A stretch of DNA of 64,000 nucleotides from Acheta domesticus. Lineage: Eukaryota > Arthropoda > Insecta > Orthoptera > Gryllidae. The position numbers and the translations under genes are program-made. This document shows, one piece after another, positions 1-11,242 of the stretch. Every line of letters starts with the position of its first letter. Within the stretch, counting starts at the first letter, position 1. Under the pieces are notes generated by a model, which was not told the origin of the DNA, did no database searches, and worked only from the letters and a program-made list of their open reading frames with translations. The stretch lies in the NCBI GenBank assembly GCA_031308135.1, contig JAHLJT010000631.1, positions 228,060,636-228,124,635 on the forward strand, written 5' to 3'.

Positions 1-1136
1 GGCGGTCCCGCTTCTGAAGGCGTCAACACATATTCCAATGGAGGCGACAATAGGGGGATGGAAGGGCACCGTCAAAAATTAGCCAGCCGAAGAGGAGTAG
101 GGTGACCTTAAGACGCACTCAGAGGGGTTAACGTGATGACCGGGAGTGGTCTCTCGCAGGGAGGCTGGGGTGATCAAGTGAGCGCCAAAACGCACGCGAG
201 CCCAGCAGATGCCCAGGGGGGCCACAATATAGAGATAGGTCAAAAACTTAGTAAAAACCGGGTCTGCGCATGCACGAAAAGTAGCGACGGGGAGAGGTTC
301 TCTCTTCTCGCGGCCCAAATTCCTGAGAAGCCGCCGCCGGTGACTCTGCCTCGGGGTGGAGGTAGGGCGGGGCAGGACAGCCTACCTTGAAGACAGTCCC
401 GATTCTCTGGGGTGTTGAAGGTTCGTCGTATCTTTAGGGAGTTTTTGCCATCTCAAACTTTAAGCACTATCGACCTTCTGCGCATACGCAGATCATTAAA
501 GGATGCGACACTTGAACTGCGCATCAGCAGAAGATCGATAGTGCCTACCGTTCGAGGTTTAAAGAACTGTGTTGATCGTGCCAAGTCGAACAGCTTTTCG
601 GTGTGAGAAATACCAAGTCGAGAGAAATGGTATTCTTCTCCTCACGTACTTTTGCCACAAAGGGCTCTTGTTCAAAACTTTTCTCGCTCGGGAGGGAGTC
701 GGTTTGTTTGCCCTTCCTGCTGTGCATAGGTGTAGATCTCCAATTTGTTGTTTCGCTTCCAGTTTTACCATTTCTATTGACATGGCTTCGACTTCAACAT
801 CCGCGAGTGTATCAGGGCGACCGTTGAGAGGCCAGGCTCCTGAGACAGTGTATCGAGCGTGGCAGTAATTTCGGCAAATGAAAATCGCATACAACATAAC
901 AAATGCGAACGGTATACAAATGAACAGCGATGCGACTTCAGAATCAACTGTGAAGATAAATTGTGAAGGAAGGTCAAGAAAGCCCAGCAAGGGGTCGACC
1001 GTTGTTTTTTACTCCTAAAAGGGAAAGGAACGGAAGAAAAGAATAAACATGGACTCATTCACCGATTCTGCTATAAGGTAGAAAATTCTTCTTCCATACC
1101 GTACAGAGAGAGTGTCCGACACTTGATAAACTTTTC
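1..1136. other. No gene recognised
   Basis: This stretch holds only short overlapping open frames on both strands without recognisable motifs. The first 400 bases are fairly GC-rich. A small foldback at 464-545 is listed separately. Nothing else stands out. Confidence 0.5.
464..545. repeat. Short foldback (inverted repeat)
   Basis: The left arm starts GCACTATCGACCTTCTGCGC and the right arm is its near reverse complement, ending GATCGATAGTGC. The total length is about 82 bases with a short loop. It could be a MITE remnant or a deletion derivative of a TIR element; no clear target duplication is visible. Confidence 0.5.
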
Positions 1137-2074
1137 GTGGCTTTAAAGGAGGATGATATACTTGATTGTTCAAAGGAGTACTTGCGAAGAAGTCATGCAA
1201 AAGTAGGTTACAAATGGAAGATGCGCCAATCTTCTCGAACAATTCTAATTGAGCGCCCAGACACTGTGACATGGCGAATGAAATACTTCCAAGAAATAGA
1301 GAAGTGCAGAAAAGTAGGTTGATATGTGTTGTATGTTGATGAGACGTATGCTCAAGGATCTCATCTGGTTTCTAACTGTTGACAATCACAAGAGGAAATT
1401 GTAGTAGTTAGCAAGATAGGGAAAGGAAAGAGATTAATAATTGCTAAAGCGATGGAGAGGGATTCGTTGAAGATGGTTTTCTGATGTTCCCATCAGATCA
1501 GAAAACGAGCGACTATTACACTGCAATGTATTTTGAGAACTTCCGTAAGTGACTGAAGACTGAATTTCTTCCATGGTTGGGTCGTCCTAGTATCATTGCA
1601 ATGGACAACGCAAAATATCATTGCGCAGGAGCAGACAAAAAGGGACACTCCACTTTCTTGAAAAAAGACATTGTAGAATGACTAAATGCATATGACATAA
1701 CTGCTGACGCCGCTCTCACTAAGGCTCCACTTTTGTGAATAGTGTGCCATTTACTAAAAGGCACACTATGTTGCTAATTACTAAAATGCATTATTATGTT
1801 GACGATGTTACCATGGAAAACGGGCATGTACCTCTTCATCTGCCCCCTTACTACCCTAATCTAAATCCTATTGAACTTGTCTGGGGGTACATTAAAGGAC
1901 ATGTAGCAGCTGAAAGTGTAGGAGGTTCTCTTTTCAGTTAATGCTGAATTATGCAAAATATTATCCAATGAGTACTCCGCTGGACAATGGAAGAAAGTGT
2001 TGAGATCACGTGGAAACGTAGAAATACAATATCGACAGTCAGACAATGTTATGGGTGAGGAAATGTCATTTTGA
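1137..2074 (+). pseudogene. Decayed IS630/Tc1-mariner superfamily DDE transposase
   Basis: Three collinear open segments in shifting frames match the layout of DDE_3-type transposases. An N-terminal part (1137-1322) runs through a stop into YVDETYAQGSH, whose Asp at 1338 is the likely first catalytic residue. Next comes AMDNAKYH (Asp at 1604), then LPPYYPNLNPIELVWGYIKG (Glu at 1873). The spacing between the second Asp and the Glu is about 90 residues, much longer than the 34-39 of classical Tc1/mariner, but a long insert there is known in an IS630-like group found in aphids and other arthropods. Stops at about 1320, 1380, 1550, 1680 and 1736 plus frameshifts show it is dead. A plausible C-terminal continuation (N-A-E-L-C-K ...) ends near 2074. 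No TIRs were identified. Confidence 0.8.
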
Positions 2075-4134
2075 GGTCGCAGTCCGTTAGTAGTAGCAAG
2101 GACAGTGCCTCCTACAGCGATGACACTCTTGCGAAAGCGAGAATGTGCAGCGTCGCCGTCAAGAGCGGGAGACCGAAGTTGGAACAGCAAAACAGCTATC
2201 ATTGCAGGCAACCCTTGAGTTCAACTGAATTCCCCCTCGGGAGCAGTAGGGGATGGCTTCGACACGCCTTCTGAGGTAAGAGATGCCACGATGTTTTTTT
2301 TTTAAGTTGCCCAGCTATAGCTTTCTAGTCATCTCGCGTGCGGTCGCACCCAGCTCCCCAAACAAGGCGTAAGTGAGTTCCATGGACACCTTTCCTGCGT
2401 TGCACTGGGTGTCCAATTACAGGCGCGGTAAAGCTCCGGAGTGGAGAGGCTGCACTAGCCAAGGATGCAGAGCAGTGAGCGTGTATGTAACAGCGCGTGG
2501 AGAGAGCGCAAAATTACACCGGAGCTTGTATAACTTGGCCAAGCAAAGTATAGGACTGAAGAGAGACCAGCGAATCTGAGAACTAACAACAGCGACAGTT
2601 GCGTCGCGCTTTAGCGCCGGGGCTGTATAGTCTGGTGAATTCATGTTTAAGTTCCAAGGTAATTAAACATTTTTGCATAACATAGTACGTAGTAATGCTA
2701 ATTAATCAACCCAATTACTTTTCCTTCACATCATGTTTCGTAGAAACATTACGTCAATCACACAGAAAGCAATTAATAATTTGATCACTCATTAACGATT
2801 TGAAAAGCATATATTACGAAGTATTTTATGGGAATCTGGAAGTTAAACAAGAAATTCCTGGTATTTTCTCAAATTGAATGTCATGTACTCGTGTGGAATT
2901 TGTTACGTAGCATGACTGGAATATGTGATTACTTTTATGGAGATAAAATATTTCCATTCTTCATATCATTATCAACATTTGTTACTATATTATTATCAAA
3001 CGCTTCGCCATTCCCTGTGATTTTAAATGGACCGTCACGGGTATTTTTGATCATAAGATGGCGTTACAAGAGGGCCGTGTATATGCCTTCGCGCCTTGGT
3101 CTATATCACTGTATCAGTTTTCAGTTGCACTGAGTATACCAATAGCTCTGTTTCTTTCTCTCAGAAGAAAAATAAATCTCAGTCCCGCCGTCATCACCAG
3201 TCCTACAGTTCGCATGGCCGGGTTATAGTGTGTAATATGTAAATAAAATGCTGTACACTAACACGTGTCTGTTAGACATTATTTATCTACCTCAATTTAT
3301 CTACCAATAACATTTAAAGATCTAATATTGGGAGGAAATTTCATTGGGAAAAAATCATTAGATTTAATATTGGAGAAGTTCGAAAAATATACGAACGTTT
3401 TCAATTTTTAAAATTAGAGTGGTTTTAATTAAAATCGCAAGTATACCATATTTACGAATACACTTTTCTTTTTTCTAGCAAAGTAATTTTAAAAAAATAC
3501 GATTTTTTCAGAAAATTTTGCAAATATCGCATACCTTCAAAAATTCAAATATCATAATGATCTTAGAAACACGTATTACCCAGATTAAGTCAAAATTCTC
3601 TAATCTGATCCAGTTATACTGACACATCTAGCCACCAATCTATCCGAACAGATTTCTCGATTTTGGAGTATATTCTCACTGCCTACACCAATCTTATGTC
3701 TGTTATAGCTGAAAAGAACCTTAAACAAGGATTTTACAACTAAAAAGTTGAAATTATATTGTTGAAATGATTCCAATACTTTTCTTTCATAGGGAAGGAA
3801 AGAATAATGCAGTCACCGGATGCTCCAAAGAACTCAATTCAAGGAAAAAATTTCGGAGGTTTTCCGCAACGATTCAATGTTTTAGGGCTTCTGAATTCCA
3901 ATTTACATTTGCCTACTTGACAAATGTCGGCGTAACAGAAAACCGCAAAAACATCTAACATGTGTGCACTTATGTTACGTGTTTCGCCTACACACCCAAA
4001 ACTAGGTTTTATATAAACATAGCCAAAATGTCCTTTGGCAAATTAAAGTTAATAAAATTTCCTACAATTGTATATTCTAAGTTTTAATGTTTAAGAAATG
4101 GTTTATGAGATACAGCGTGCTGAAAAACGGAGAC
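2075..4134. other. No gene recognised
   Basis: Bases 2075-2650 are moderately GC-rich; the rest is AT-rich. Open frames here (for example 2828-3133) show no family motif and have composition expected by chance. A poly-T run lies at about 2295. Confidence 0.5.
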
Positions 4135-4142
4135 GTTTTGGC

Positions 4143-5097
4143 CAGACCCGGATATACATACAAGCAAAACAGACACGTGCTTGGGGGCCCCCGACCTAAG
4201 GGGGTCCCCAAGGCATAACCTTTTTTTGTTAAACGGAGAGCCCATCTGTAACTTAATTTTTTTTCTTTCATTAACATTTAACATGAGTTAGTAGCAAGTT
4301 AATTACTTTTGTTTCAATATTAAATAATTACATTATCAATTAATAATTATATAACTGTATAATGTATAACTGAATCGAGTTTTGTTCAAATTAATCTACA
4401 ACATCAAATGTAGATAAGTCGCCAACTGTTAGTTACATAGAGAGTGGCAGCAGCGTTCCCGTGGCGCTTCTAGGAACTAATGAAATTGAGTTAATGCGTT
4501 AGTGGCAGTTTACAGTCTGTTTTACAGTTGAGTGACTTGAGTGCCGTTAGTGTGTAGAATATCCAGTCTATGTACAGAGTATGCAGAGTAGATATATCGA
4601 GCATGTATAGTATATAGAGTGTCAAGTCTATAGAAATAAGTAAGTTTCTCCCTTTTGTAAATCTAATAGGTCCACACGGGATAAAATGTAAATGTTAGAT
4701 CAACATCGGTCAATGTAAAACTAGATTGGCCCGATTTCGACAGATTCAACTTTTGCATAAAAAATTATTTCAACGCAAGAAAAAGATGTTTGTTTGTTTG
4801 TGCGAAACAGCCCCCAAATGTAAAGATATGTATTATCTGTAATGTGTAATAATACATTTTCTACATTTATAATGAATATAATATATTATATTTTATATTT
4901 ATATAATTTTTTGCAAAGAAATCAATAACATTTTTTTTCAATTAAAAAAATTGTTTTAATATATTTTTTTTATTTTTTAACGCGGGCCTTCCTTAGGGCT
5001 GCACCCGTCCTAAACAAAAGCTTCACTCCACTTTTTTTGATGGGGGGGCACCAATACGATCTGCTTGGGGGCCCCACGGACCGTAAATCCGGCCCTG
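4143..5097. mobile_element. Non-autonomous hAT-like element
   Basis: The ends are CAGACCCGGATATACAT on the left and, read inward from the right, CAGGGCCGGATTTACGG. The CAGGGCCGGATT tip and G-rich subterminal stretch (GGGGGCCCCC) are typical of hAT elements. It is flanked by a near-perfect 8-bp target duplication, GTTTTGGC at 4135-4142 and GTTTTCGC at 5098-5105. The 955-bp interior is AT-rich and carries no transposase, so it depended on a partner for movement. Confidence 0.82.
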
Positions 5098-5850
5098 GTT
5101 TTCGCCCTCTAACGAAAGCATAATAGTTCTCTCCCACTCTATCTCGAAATCTAGTTTCTTTATATTATGGTTGAAACAAAACTATCGTGAACGATTTATT
5201 GGCGTTGATTAATGACAGTTCAATCTCTGCAGCCGTATTGTCTGTCGTGACAGCTACTCCCATCATTGTATTCTCCTCAATACCTCTTTTTGCCCTTCCT
5301 GAGCTTCCCCTCAGCCAATCATCTCTCATGACAGACGCTCGGTCATAAAATAATCACTGAAGTCATAATAGTTAAGTCATTTCAGCCGTTACGTTTGTCA
5401 CTTCTATTGTTGCACTCACCGCAATGCCTCCTTTGCCATTCCTGTCGCTATTCTTGACCCTCCACTGCCACCATTACTCACGAATCAATCATTCAGTCAC
5501 AAAAATCTCCCATCAGTCTGAAAGTGTCACTCAATCATATCACGTGTCACGTCACCCACTTCTATCATTGCACTCTTCGCAATGTCAACTTTCCTTTTCT
5601 GAGCCTCCTCCCCCCCCCACCATTATTCTCTCAGACACCTCAGTAATAAAAACGCATAACGGCAAGAACAGTTCAATCACTTCAGTCACATTGTCACGAC
5701 TGACACTCCCTCGTTTCATTCTCCTCAATGCCATATTTACCCATTTCTGTGCTTCCTCTCCGTTATTATTCTCTCCTATCAGTAACTCAGACATAAAAAG
5801 CACTTAACCACAACAGTTTAGTCACTTCAGCCGTAACGTCTGCAACGTTA

Positions 5851-6649
5851 TACTGCGAGCAAACCTTCTGCCGACTTGACAGCTCCAGGCTGAGAGGGGA
5901 GAGGGAGTTCCGTTATCCAATCAGAGGCTTCAAATTGTGATGATGTCACTACAGAGTTGCCGACGTTTACTACGAAAAATGAAATGTAATAGCGCGAAGC
6001 AACTGAAAATTGAAGAGCGCCGAGCACCAAGAGGAGCGCCATTACTTGTTAGATTATGCATCGTGTGTGCGGTTGTGACATCTAGTGTTAAAAGCTTATT
6101 TAAAGGCTGATATACTTATGACACGATGTATATGTACATCCACCTTACGGGACATTTCTAATTTTCATCTTTATGCCAATGCATTCAATAGGATGCCTCT
6201 TTGAAAACCTTGTAAATAACAGGCACAGTCAGTAACTTCGAAAAGTCCTGCATTTTTTAAAAAAAATTTTGTACGTTCTGTGAAAGGTATGTATTCAAAC
6301 CAAGATGTCTTGCTTTTAGATACTTCTTTCTTATAAATCTTTCGTAATGAATACTATGCATCTTCCTTCTTAAAACGCGTATCGCTGTACTTACTTTCAT
6401 TTGCATATGCAAAAATGTTTCGTTATTCCTTGCTTTGGCAGGATTATAGTGTTAGAGACTGCGATAAAATTGTGTAATAGAATTTCATCAAATAAACGAG
6501 CAATTCTACCAAAAATACAATAAGTTGGACGTGTATGCATCAACAGCTGATCTGACGCAAGATCGAACATGTGTCTGCCGCCGAGTAAGTGGCAACATCG
6601 CTCTCCCCCACTCCCGGCTGTCAAGTCGGCAGAAGTTTTGCTCGCAGTA
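5851..6649. mobile_element. TIR element with TACTGCGAG ends, TA duplication
   Basis: The terminal inverted repeats start TACTGCGAGCAAA.CTTCTG and extend through CCGACTTGACAGC, about 35 bases. TA flanks both sides (5849-5850 and 6650-6651). The 799-bp element sits in the middle of a satellite unit, and removing it rejoins the unit, which supports it as an insertion. The interior has no recognisable transposase. The tip is shared with the elements at 26008 and 52759. The TA target suggests the Tc1/mariner or PIF-like range, but the assignment is open. Confidence 0.78.
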
Positions 6650-7644
6650 TAGCCACTTTTATCGTTGCATTCTCCGTAATGCCACATTTGCTCTTCCTGT
6701 ACATTCCCCTGCGGCATTACTCGCTCATGTCAGGCATTCAGACATGAAATATCATTTCAGTCAATATAGATCAATAATTTCAGCCGATCAACAGTTTCTG
6801 TCATGACATTCATGTCAATCGCAATGTCACCTTTGCCTTTCCTGTGCTTTCCCTTTCGATATTATCCCCTCGTCAGGCGCTGAGTCACTCACAGAGATCT
6901 CGTTTCAGACATAACAGCTGTTACGTCGGTCACATCTATTGTTGCAGTCTGTGCATTGCCACCTTTCTGAACTTTCCTGCTTCCGCTATTATTCTCTCAG
7001 GGCAGTTATCAACAAAGCTTGTTTCAGCAGTTCAACAATAGATCAGTCACTTCAGCCATAGCTGATGCCGCCCAAGTCAGTTTCATGATTGCGTTCTCCG
7101 CTACGCACATTTGCGCTTTTGATTTCTCCCCCCTCCTCCATCATTCTCTCACGTCAGTCATAAAATCTACTTTCAGCCTCAACAGTTCACTCACTCCAGC
7201 CATAATGAGTGTCATTTGAGCCACTTCAATCGTTGAACTCTACGCAACACCTCCTTCGTCCTTTCCAATTACTTTATTTCGCAACTTGTCTCCGCCACAA
7301 GAACTCACTTCATCCACAGCAGTTCAGTCACTCCTTAAGTTGCACTCTCCACAAGGCCACCTTTGTGCTCCCCAATTATTCCCATTTGCCAGTTGCCTCA
7401 GCCGCGAGAACTCACTTCAGTCACACCTGATCAGTCTCCTCCAACGTTGCACTCTCCGCAGCGTCACATACGCAGTTCTCAATTATTCTCTTTTGTCACG
7501 TGCCTCAGTCACAAGAACTCCCTTCAGCCACACCAGGCCAATCACTTGTAACGTTGCAATATCTGCAATGCTACTTTCGTCCTTCCCAATTATTCTCGTT
7601 TGTCAGGTGCCTCAAAGAATTCACATCAGCCACCGCAGTTCAGT

Positions 7645-8008
7645 TGCATCATCACATATGAAATTAAATGATAAATTGTTTTTGTTCAAACAACTTTATA
7701 GATTGTTCACTTTCACTCTCCAACACATATTGCTTAATCCCTCCTCGATCTCAGAGACATATTCATCCAATAAATTACACGTACCTAATTGTATTACGAT
7801 GGGTGGACGAATGGTAAATTCTGAAAATGTATGAATTACGGCCCATTATACTGATTTTTCTTTACACATCTTCTGTAACCTCTTTCGTAAATTTGATCAA
7901 AGACTTAACTGGTTTTGTTTAATTACTGATATTTATTATAATTAAGTAATTTTGGGTGCTCGCCTATATAATAAATAAATGAGTAAACATAATGCATTTA
8001 ATATGACA
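7645..8008. other. AT-rich insert in the satellite array
   Basis: About 360 bases that do not match the satellite unit and separate a unit ending near 7640 from one starting near 8008. The stretch is AT-rich with no clear terminal repeats or ORF, and its origin is unknown. Confidence 0.5.
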
Positions 8009-8149
8009 CTCTCCGCTGCGCCACTTTCGACCTTCCCAACATCATTCTCGTTTGCTAGTGGCCTCAGTCATAAGATCTCTCTTCATCCACAGCAGGCCAG
8101 TCACTTCTAACGCTGCACTCTCCTCATCGCCACCTTCGCCCTACCTGTT

Positions 8150-8600
8150 CCTCCCCCAGCCCCCGTTCCCCACACGGAAAGGCCGTTGCACCCGGGAGAG
8201 GCGGCGACCAGCAGGAGGCCGTGGCCTTCACCGCCTCCTCCACCATCACCCCCACCCCCACCCTCCGCCACCGCCACCGCCTCCGCTGCTTGCCAATCTC
8301 CCGTCTCCCGCACGCTCCGAATAAGACATGCCTGCCCCGTTCGCCGCCACATAATGGGAGTTATGCAAGGCATGACGGCGGGCGTCGCCGACCACTAGGA
8401 AGTCGCCTTCATGAGTAACTCGTTTCGTTTTTAAAAAAGAAGGCGCCGGCGACCGGTTGGTGGCTGCCCGTCGCGCTGCACTGCCCTGCAGCGGCGCGCG
8501 GGGCAAAACGACGAAAACGCTTCGGGGAAGCCGTTCACCGCGAGCGAGAAAACGAGTGCTTTCGTTCGCCTGATTCCGTCTCTGCAGCGGATTTACAGCG
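8150..8600. other. GC/CpG-rich island
   Basis: A sharp rise in GC and CpG content against an AT-rich background. It includes CCACC/CCGCC runs at 8220-8290 and CpG-dense sequence at 8460-8580. Open frames on both strands are low-complexity (poly-Gly or poly-Pro). It could be a promoter-associated island or simply a GC-rich repeat; no TATA box or clean splice structure was found. Confidence 0.4.
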
Positions 8601-8640
8601 CTTTTCAGGTCTCATTTGTCACTCATGGAGGCATTGTAAG

Positions 8641-9036
8641 CAAATAGTATAAAAGATGAATAGTGGAAACTCCTCGAATATTTTGGTGACAGAAAAGCAG
8701 CGTTCTCCTGCGGTTCGAGGTGTAAACTACACGGCAAGAATTCGTGTGTGCCAACTTACAATGGTGTGAAAGTCAAGTTTGTTCGTAGTTTTCTGAGAGA
8801 TAATTTGGTAGAAGAATATCTGTGTAGATATTGTTATTTGAGGCTCTGCCGCAAGTACTTTAATGTATAAATTAAAACCAATGATAATGATGATAGATAA
8901 TGGTACACACGGTTGTATTCTATTGGCAACATTTACGCCTGTCTTGTAGTGTACACCTCAGGCCGCTAGAGGCTTGTCCCTTGTGCCGCCCATGCTGATT
9001 TGCCCGAGTTTCCACTATTATCTTTTATACTATTTG
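8641..9036. mobile_element. MITE, ~32-bp TIRs, 7-bp target duplication
   Basis: The left end reads CAAATAGTATAAAAGATGAA and the right end is its reverse complement with one indel. The shared arm continues through TAGTGGAAACTC. TTGTAAG occurs immediately on both sides (8634-8640 and 9037-9043), a perfect 7-bp duplication. A short open frame inside (about 8712-8868) encodes a Cys-containing peptide beginning CKLHGKNSCVPTYNG, ending just after LRLCRKYFNV. It may be a fragment of a transposase zinc-binding head, which I cannot confirm. Confidence 0.82.
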
Positions 9037-9043
9037 TTGTAAG

Positions 9044-9684
9044 ATCGTAAGTTTGACCTCAGTTTCTATTAATTATAACGCCACACCAAATTGCATTACT
9101 TGCGGCAATTCCACATACTTAGGCGTCAAATGCCTAAATTTGGGTGGGCGATGAGAGACAACGCCGAAGATATTACATGAGATTAAATCATTATTGATAA
9201 GATAAAAACTTTTTTTTTAAAATTTTATATCAATGTGTCATTATAACTTTCCACAGCTCTTTTTAAGAATACATTCACTTACTATCACAACAATTAACTC
9301 GTATATGTGATAAAAGAATCCTAATAATGTGAACATTTTTGCCTTGTTTTTATTTGTACATTTAACGCATTATTAAAATGTTTATTATCTCAAAAAACGT
9401 GAAACAAAGTAACATTTTTGGTATATGCGAATTATTGACACACATTTGCTTTCTTGATCCAAATCAAAGCCCTGCTTCAATTCATGAAAATAGAAAATGC
9501 ATTTATTCTTCGCTTCACGCTATCGACAGTCCTCTATGAAAGATCACCCTTTGGTACCATTTTTTTCAGTTGTCTCAAATTGCACGGCAAAAACCTGAAT
9601 GGTCCTAAAAAGACTGCTGAAAGTTCTTTTTTCACCTAAGCATTATCATTCACGCAACAAAGATTATTAAAGACTTTTTATTCA
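9044..9684. other. No gene recognised
   Basis: AT-rich sequence without recognisable motifs or repeats. Confidence 0.5.
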
Positions 9685-10150
9685 TCACTGATTCCGGGCG
9701 CACCAACTCATAAGGCCATTAGTCCAGTAAGTGTAGTGGATGTTTTTATTTCGGAAAGAGGCGCTGATATTCACCTGCTGGTTGGTTAGATCTAGATGTA
9801 AACTTGTGAGGATTATTCCCAGAGGTATCATCCCACTATCAATGTACCGCCCTGGCCGGGATAAGCTCTAAGTCCTCCACAGAGCTCCAGACCTAAGTGG
9901 TAGTGTTGTGCAAGAAAGTGTAAGTGTAGGTAAGGGATAGGGATAGAACAAGGAAGAGAAAGGAAAGATCGCGCGCAGTCCGTGGCCAGTTTATTAGGGT
10001 ACTGCTGCGGCAAACGCCTGGTGTTGATCGGAGAAATCACAGGAAAACTCACGATCTGAGCGGCCGGCTACCGGAGTTCTCCAGCAGACGGCGTCTGATT
10101 TTGACCTAGCTCTCTAGGCAGTGTCGAAAATCCTTCCACTGTCAGAACTA
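9685..10150 (-). mobile_element. SINE copy (family A), head-truncated
   Basis: This is homologous to the copies at 34050, 35745 and 38685. In minus orientation the body contains the GGATTTTCG..AC..C segment, the CGGAG..TTTTCC motif and the GGAAAGGAAAGATC..GCG stretch. The tRNA-like head seen at 34050 is missing or eroded near 10150. The 3' part corresponds to ATTCCGGGCGC..AACTC..AAGG at the left edge. Confidence 0.7.
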
Positions 10151-11242
10151 GAACGACAAAGTACGACCATGTTCGTTTGAGTTACTTCTTGTATTTTTAT
10201 GACCGACATTACTCCATGTATTAAATTATTATAAGCTGGGCCCGTTCAGTAATACAGCACTTTGTAAATCATTGCTTTAAACGATGAAAATAGCCTCTGT
10301 ATTCCAACTTCAGACCAGATCCAGAAGAATACATCGAAGCATTGTAGGCACATCGTGATTGGCCAATTGACACATCAATGTAATTTTACGTACATTTCTA
10401 ATTTATTCGCATTTTTTATCACCCTTCTAGGGAATAAGGAGCATGAGAAGAGCTACATATTCACTCAATTCATCGCTCCACCTTACTACCGCATATTTCA
10501 CTACATGCTCCCAGTTATGCTCTCCTAGCTTGTTCTCCGGATGTTCCTTCGCACAATCTTCGCATATTCCCTTGCATATTTACAACTACTCTCGCTTGCA
10601 TGTTCATATGCTCCATTGCATGTTCACATACTTCCCTCGCGTGTTCACTTCACGATTCCTTGCATGTTCATGATGTGTTCCGACAGATTATATCCGTGGA
10701 TACCTCCAGACTTTCCCTATATGATACCCAACATGTTTCCTCACATTTTCGTTACAGAATCCCTCAAATGTAAATACAAGTCATAACCGAGAGGTCGCCG
10801 TGTTGCTTACCCACATAAACGTGAATAAGGCCCATTTAGTTTTCTTCCCCCTTTAGTTTTCTCCCTCTAGGAGCAGTGGGACGTCGATTATTCGAAATAT
10901 TTGGGACCAGGTATAGTCGAATATTCGATAGTTCGAATAACCGAACATGCAGGCTAACGCTGCACTAAAAGACGATGGGTTTTCCTGACCATCAATGAAC
11001 ATTCCGAGTGAGTGGCAGCTGTTAAGCATTTACGATCGGTTGTTTGACACTGTACCATTGGTTCTGTAGCTCTTAAACGTGGTGTAAAGCGTTTTTCTGC
11101 TAATAATAAACTTTCTGAGTTCTTAACATTTATTGAAGGATTTTTAAAAAAGACCGAAATCAGATGATTGACTATTGTACAGTATCTTCTTAATATTTTT
11201 TCAATCACATCGGGGATCATTCTCAGTATTCAATATTACAAA
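10151..11242. other. No gene; short 22-bp imperfect repeat
   Basis: At about 10575-10690 a motif TTGCATGTTCA(T/C)A followed by CTTCC repeats roughly every 22 bases, four or five times. Open frames at 10443-10786 follow this repeat and are not convincing genes. The rest has no identified features. Confidence 0.45.

Larger units (their letters stand above)
5205..8150. repeat. Diverged ~150-bp tandem satellite array (interrupted)
   Basis: A unit containing a CTCCGCAATGCCACCTTTGC-like core, then CTTCC...TTATTCTC, then CAGTCATAAAA..CACTTCAG..CA recurs. Cores lie near 5272, 5421, 5575, 5724, 6675, 6817, 6950, 7095, 7238, 7349, 7453, 7562, 8005 and 8115. The period is about 133-154 bases in the first part and shortens to about 104-111 near 7350-7560. 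Copies are heavily diverged. The array is interrupted by a TIR element (5851-6649) and by an unrelated AT-rich stretch at about 7645-8008. Open frames through it (for example 5424-5807, 7286-7834) are by-products of the repeat and not genes. Confidence 0.8.

Noticed and set aside
2260..2285. Donor-like TCTGAGGTAAGAG after an open frame (2071-2274)
   Set aside because: The frame lies just past the dead transposase, has no motif, and no matching acceptor or partner exon was seen.
5424..7834. Several frames of 60-182 codons
   Set aside because: They follow the diverged satellite units and share repeated SH/LLHSP-like words caused by the repeat.
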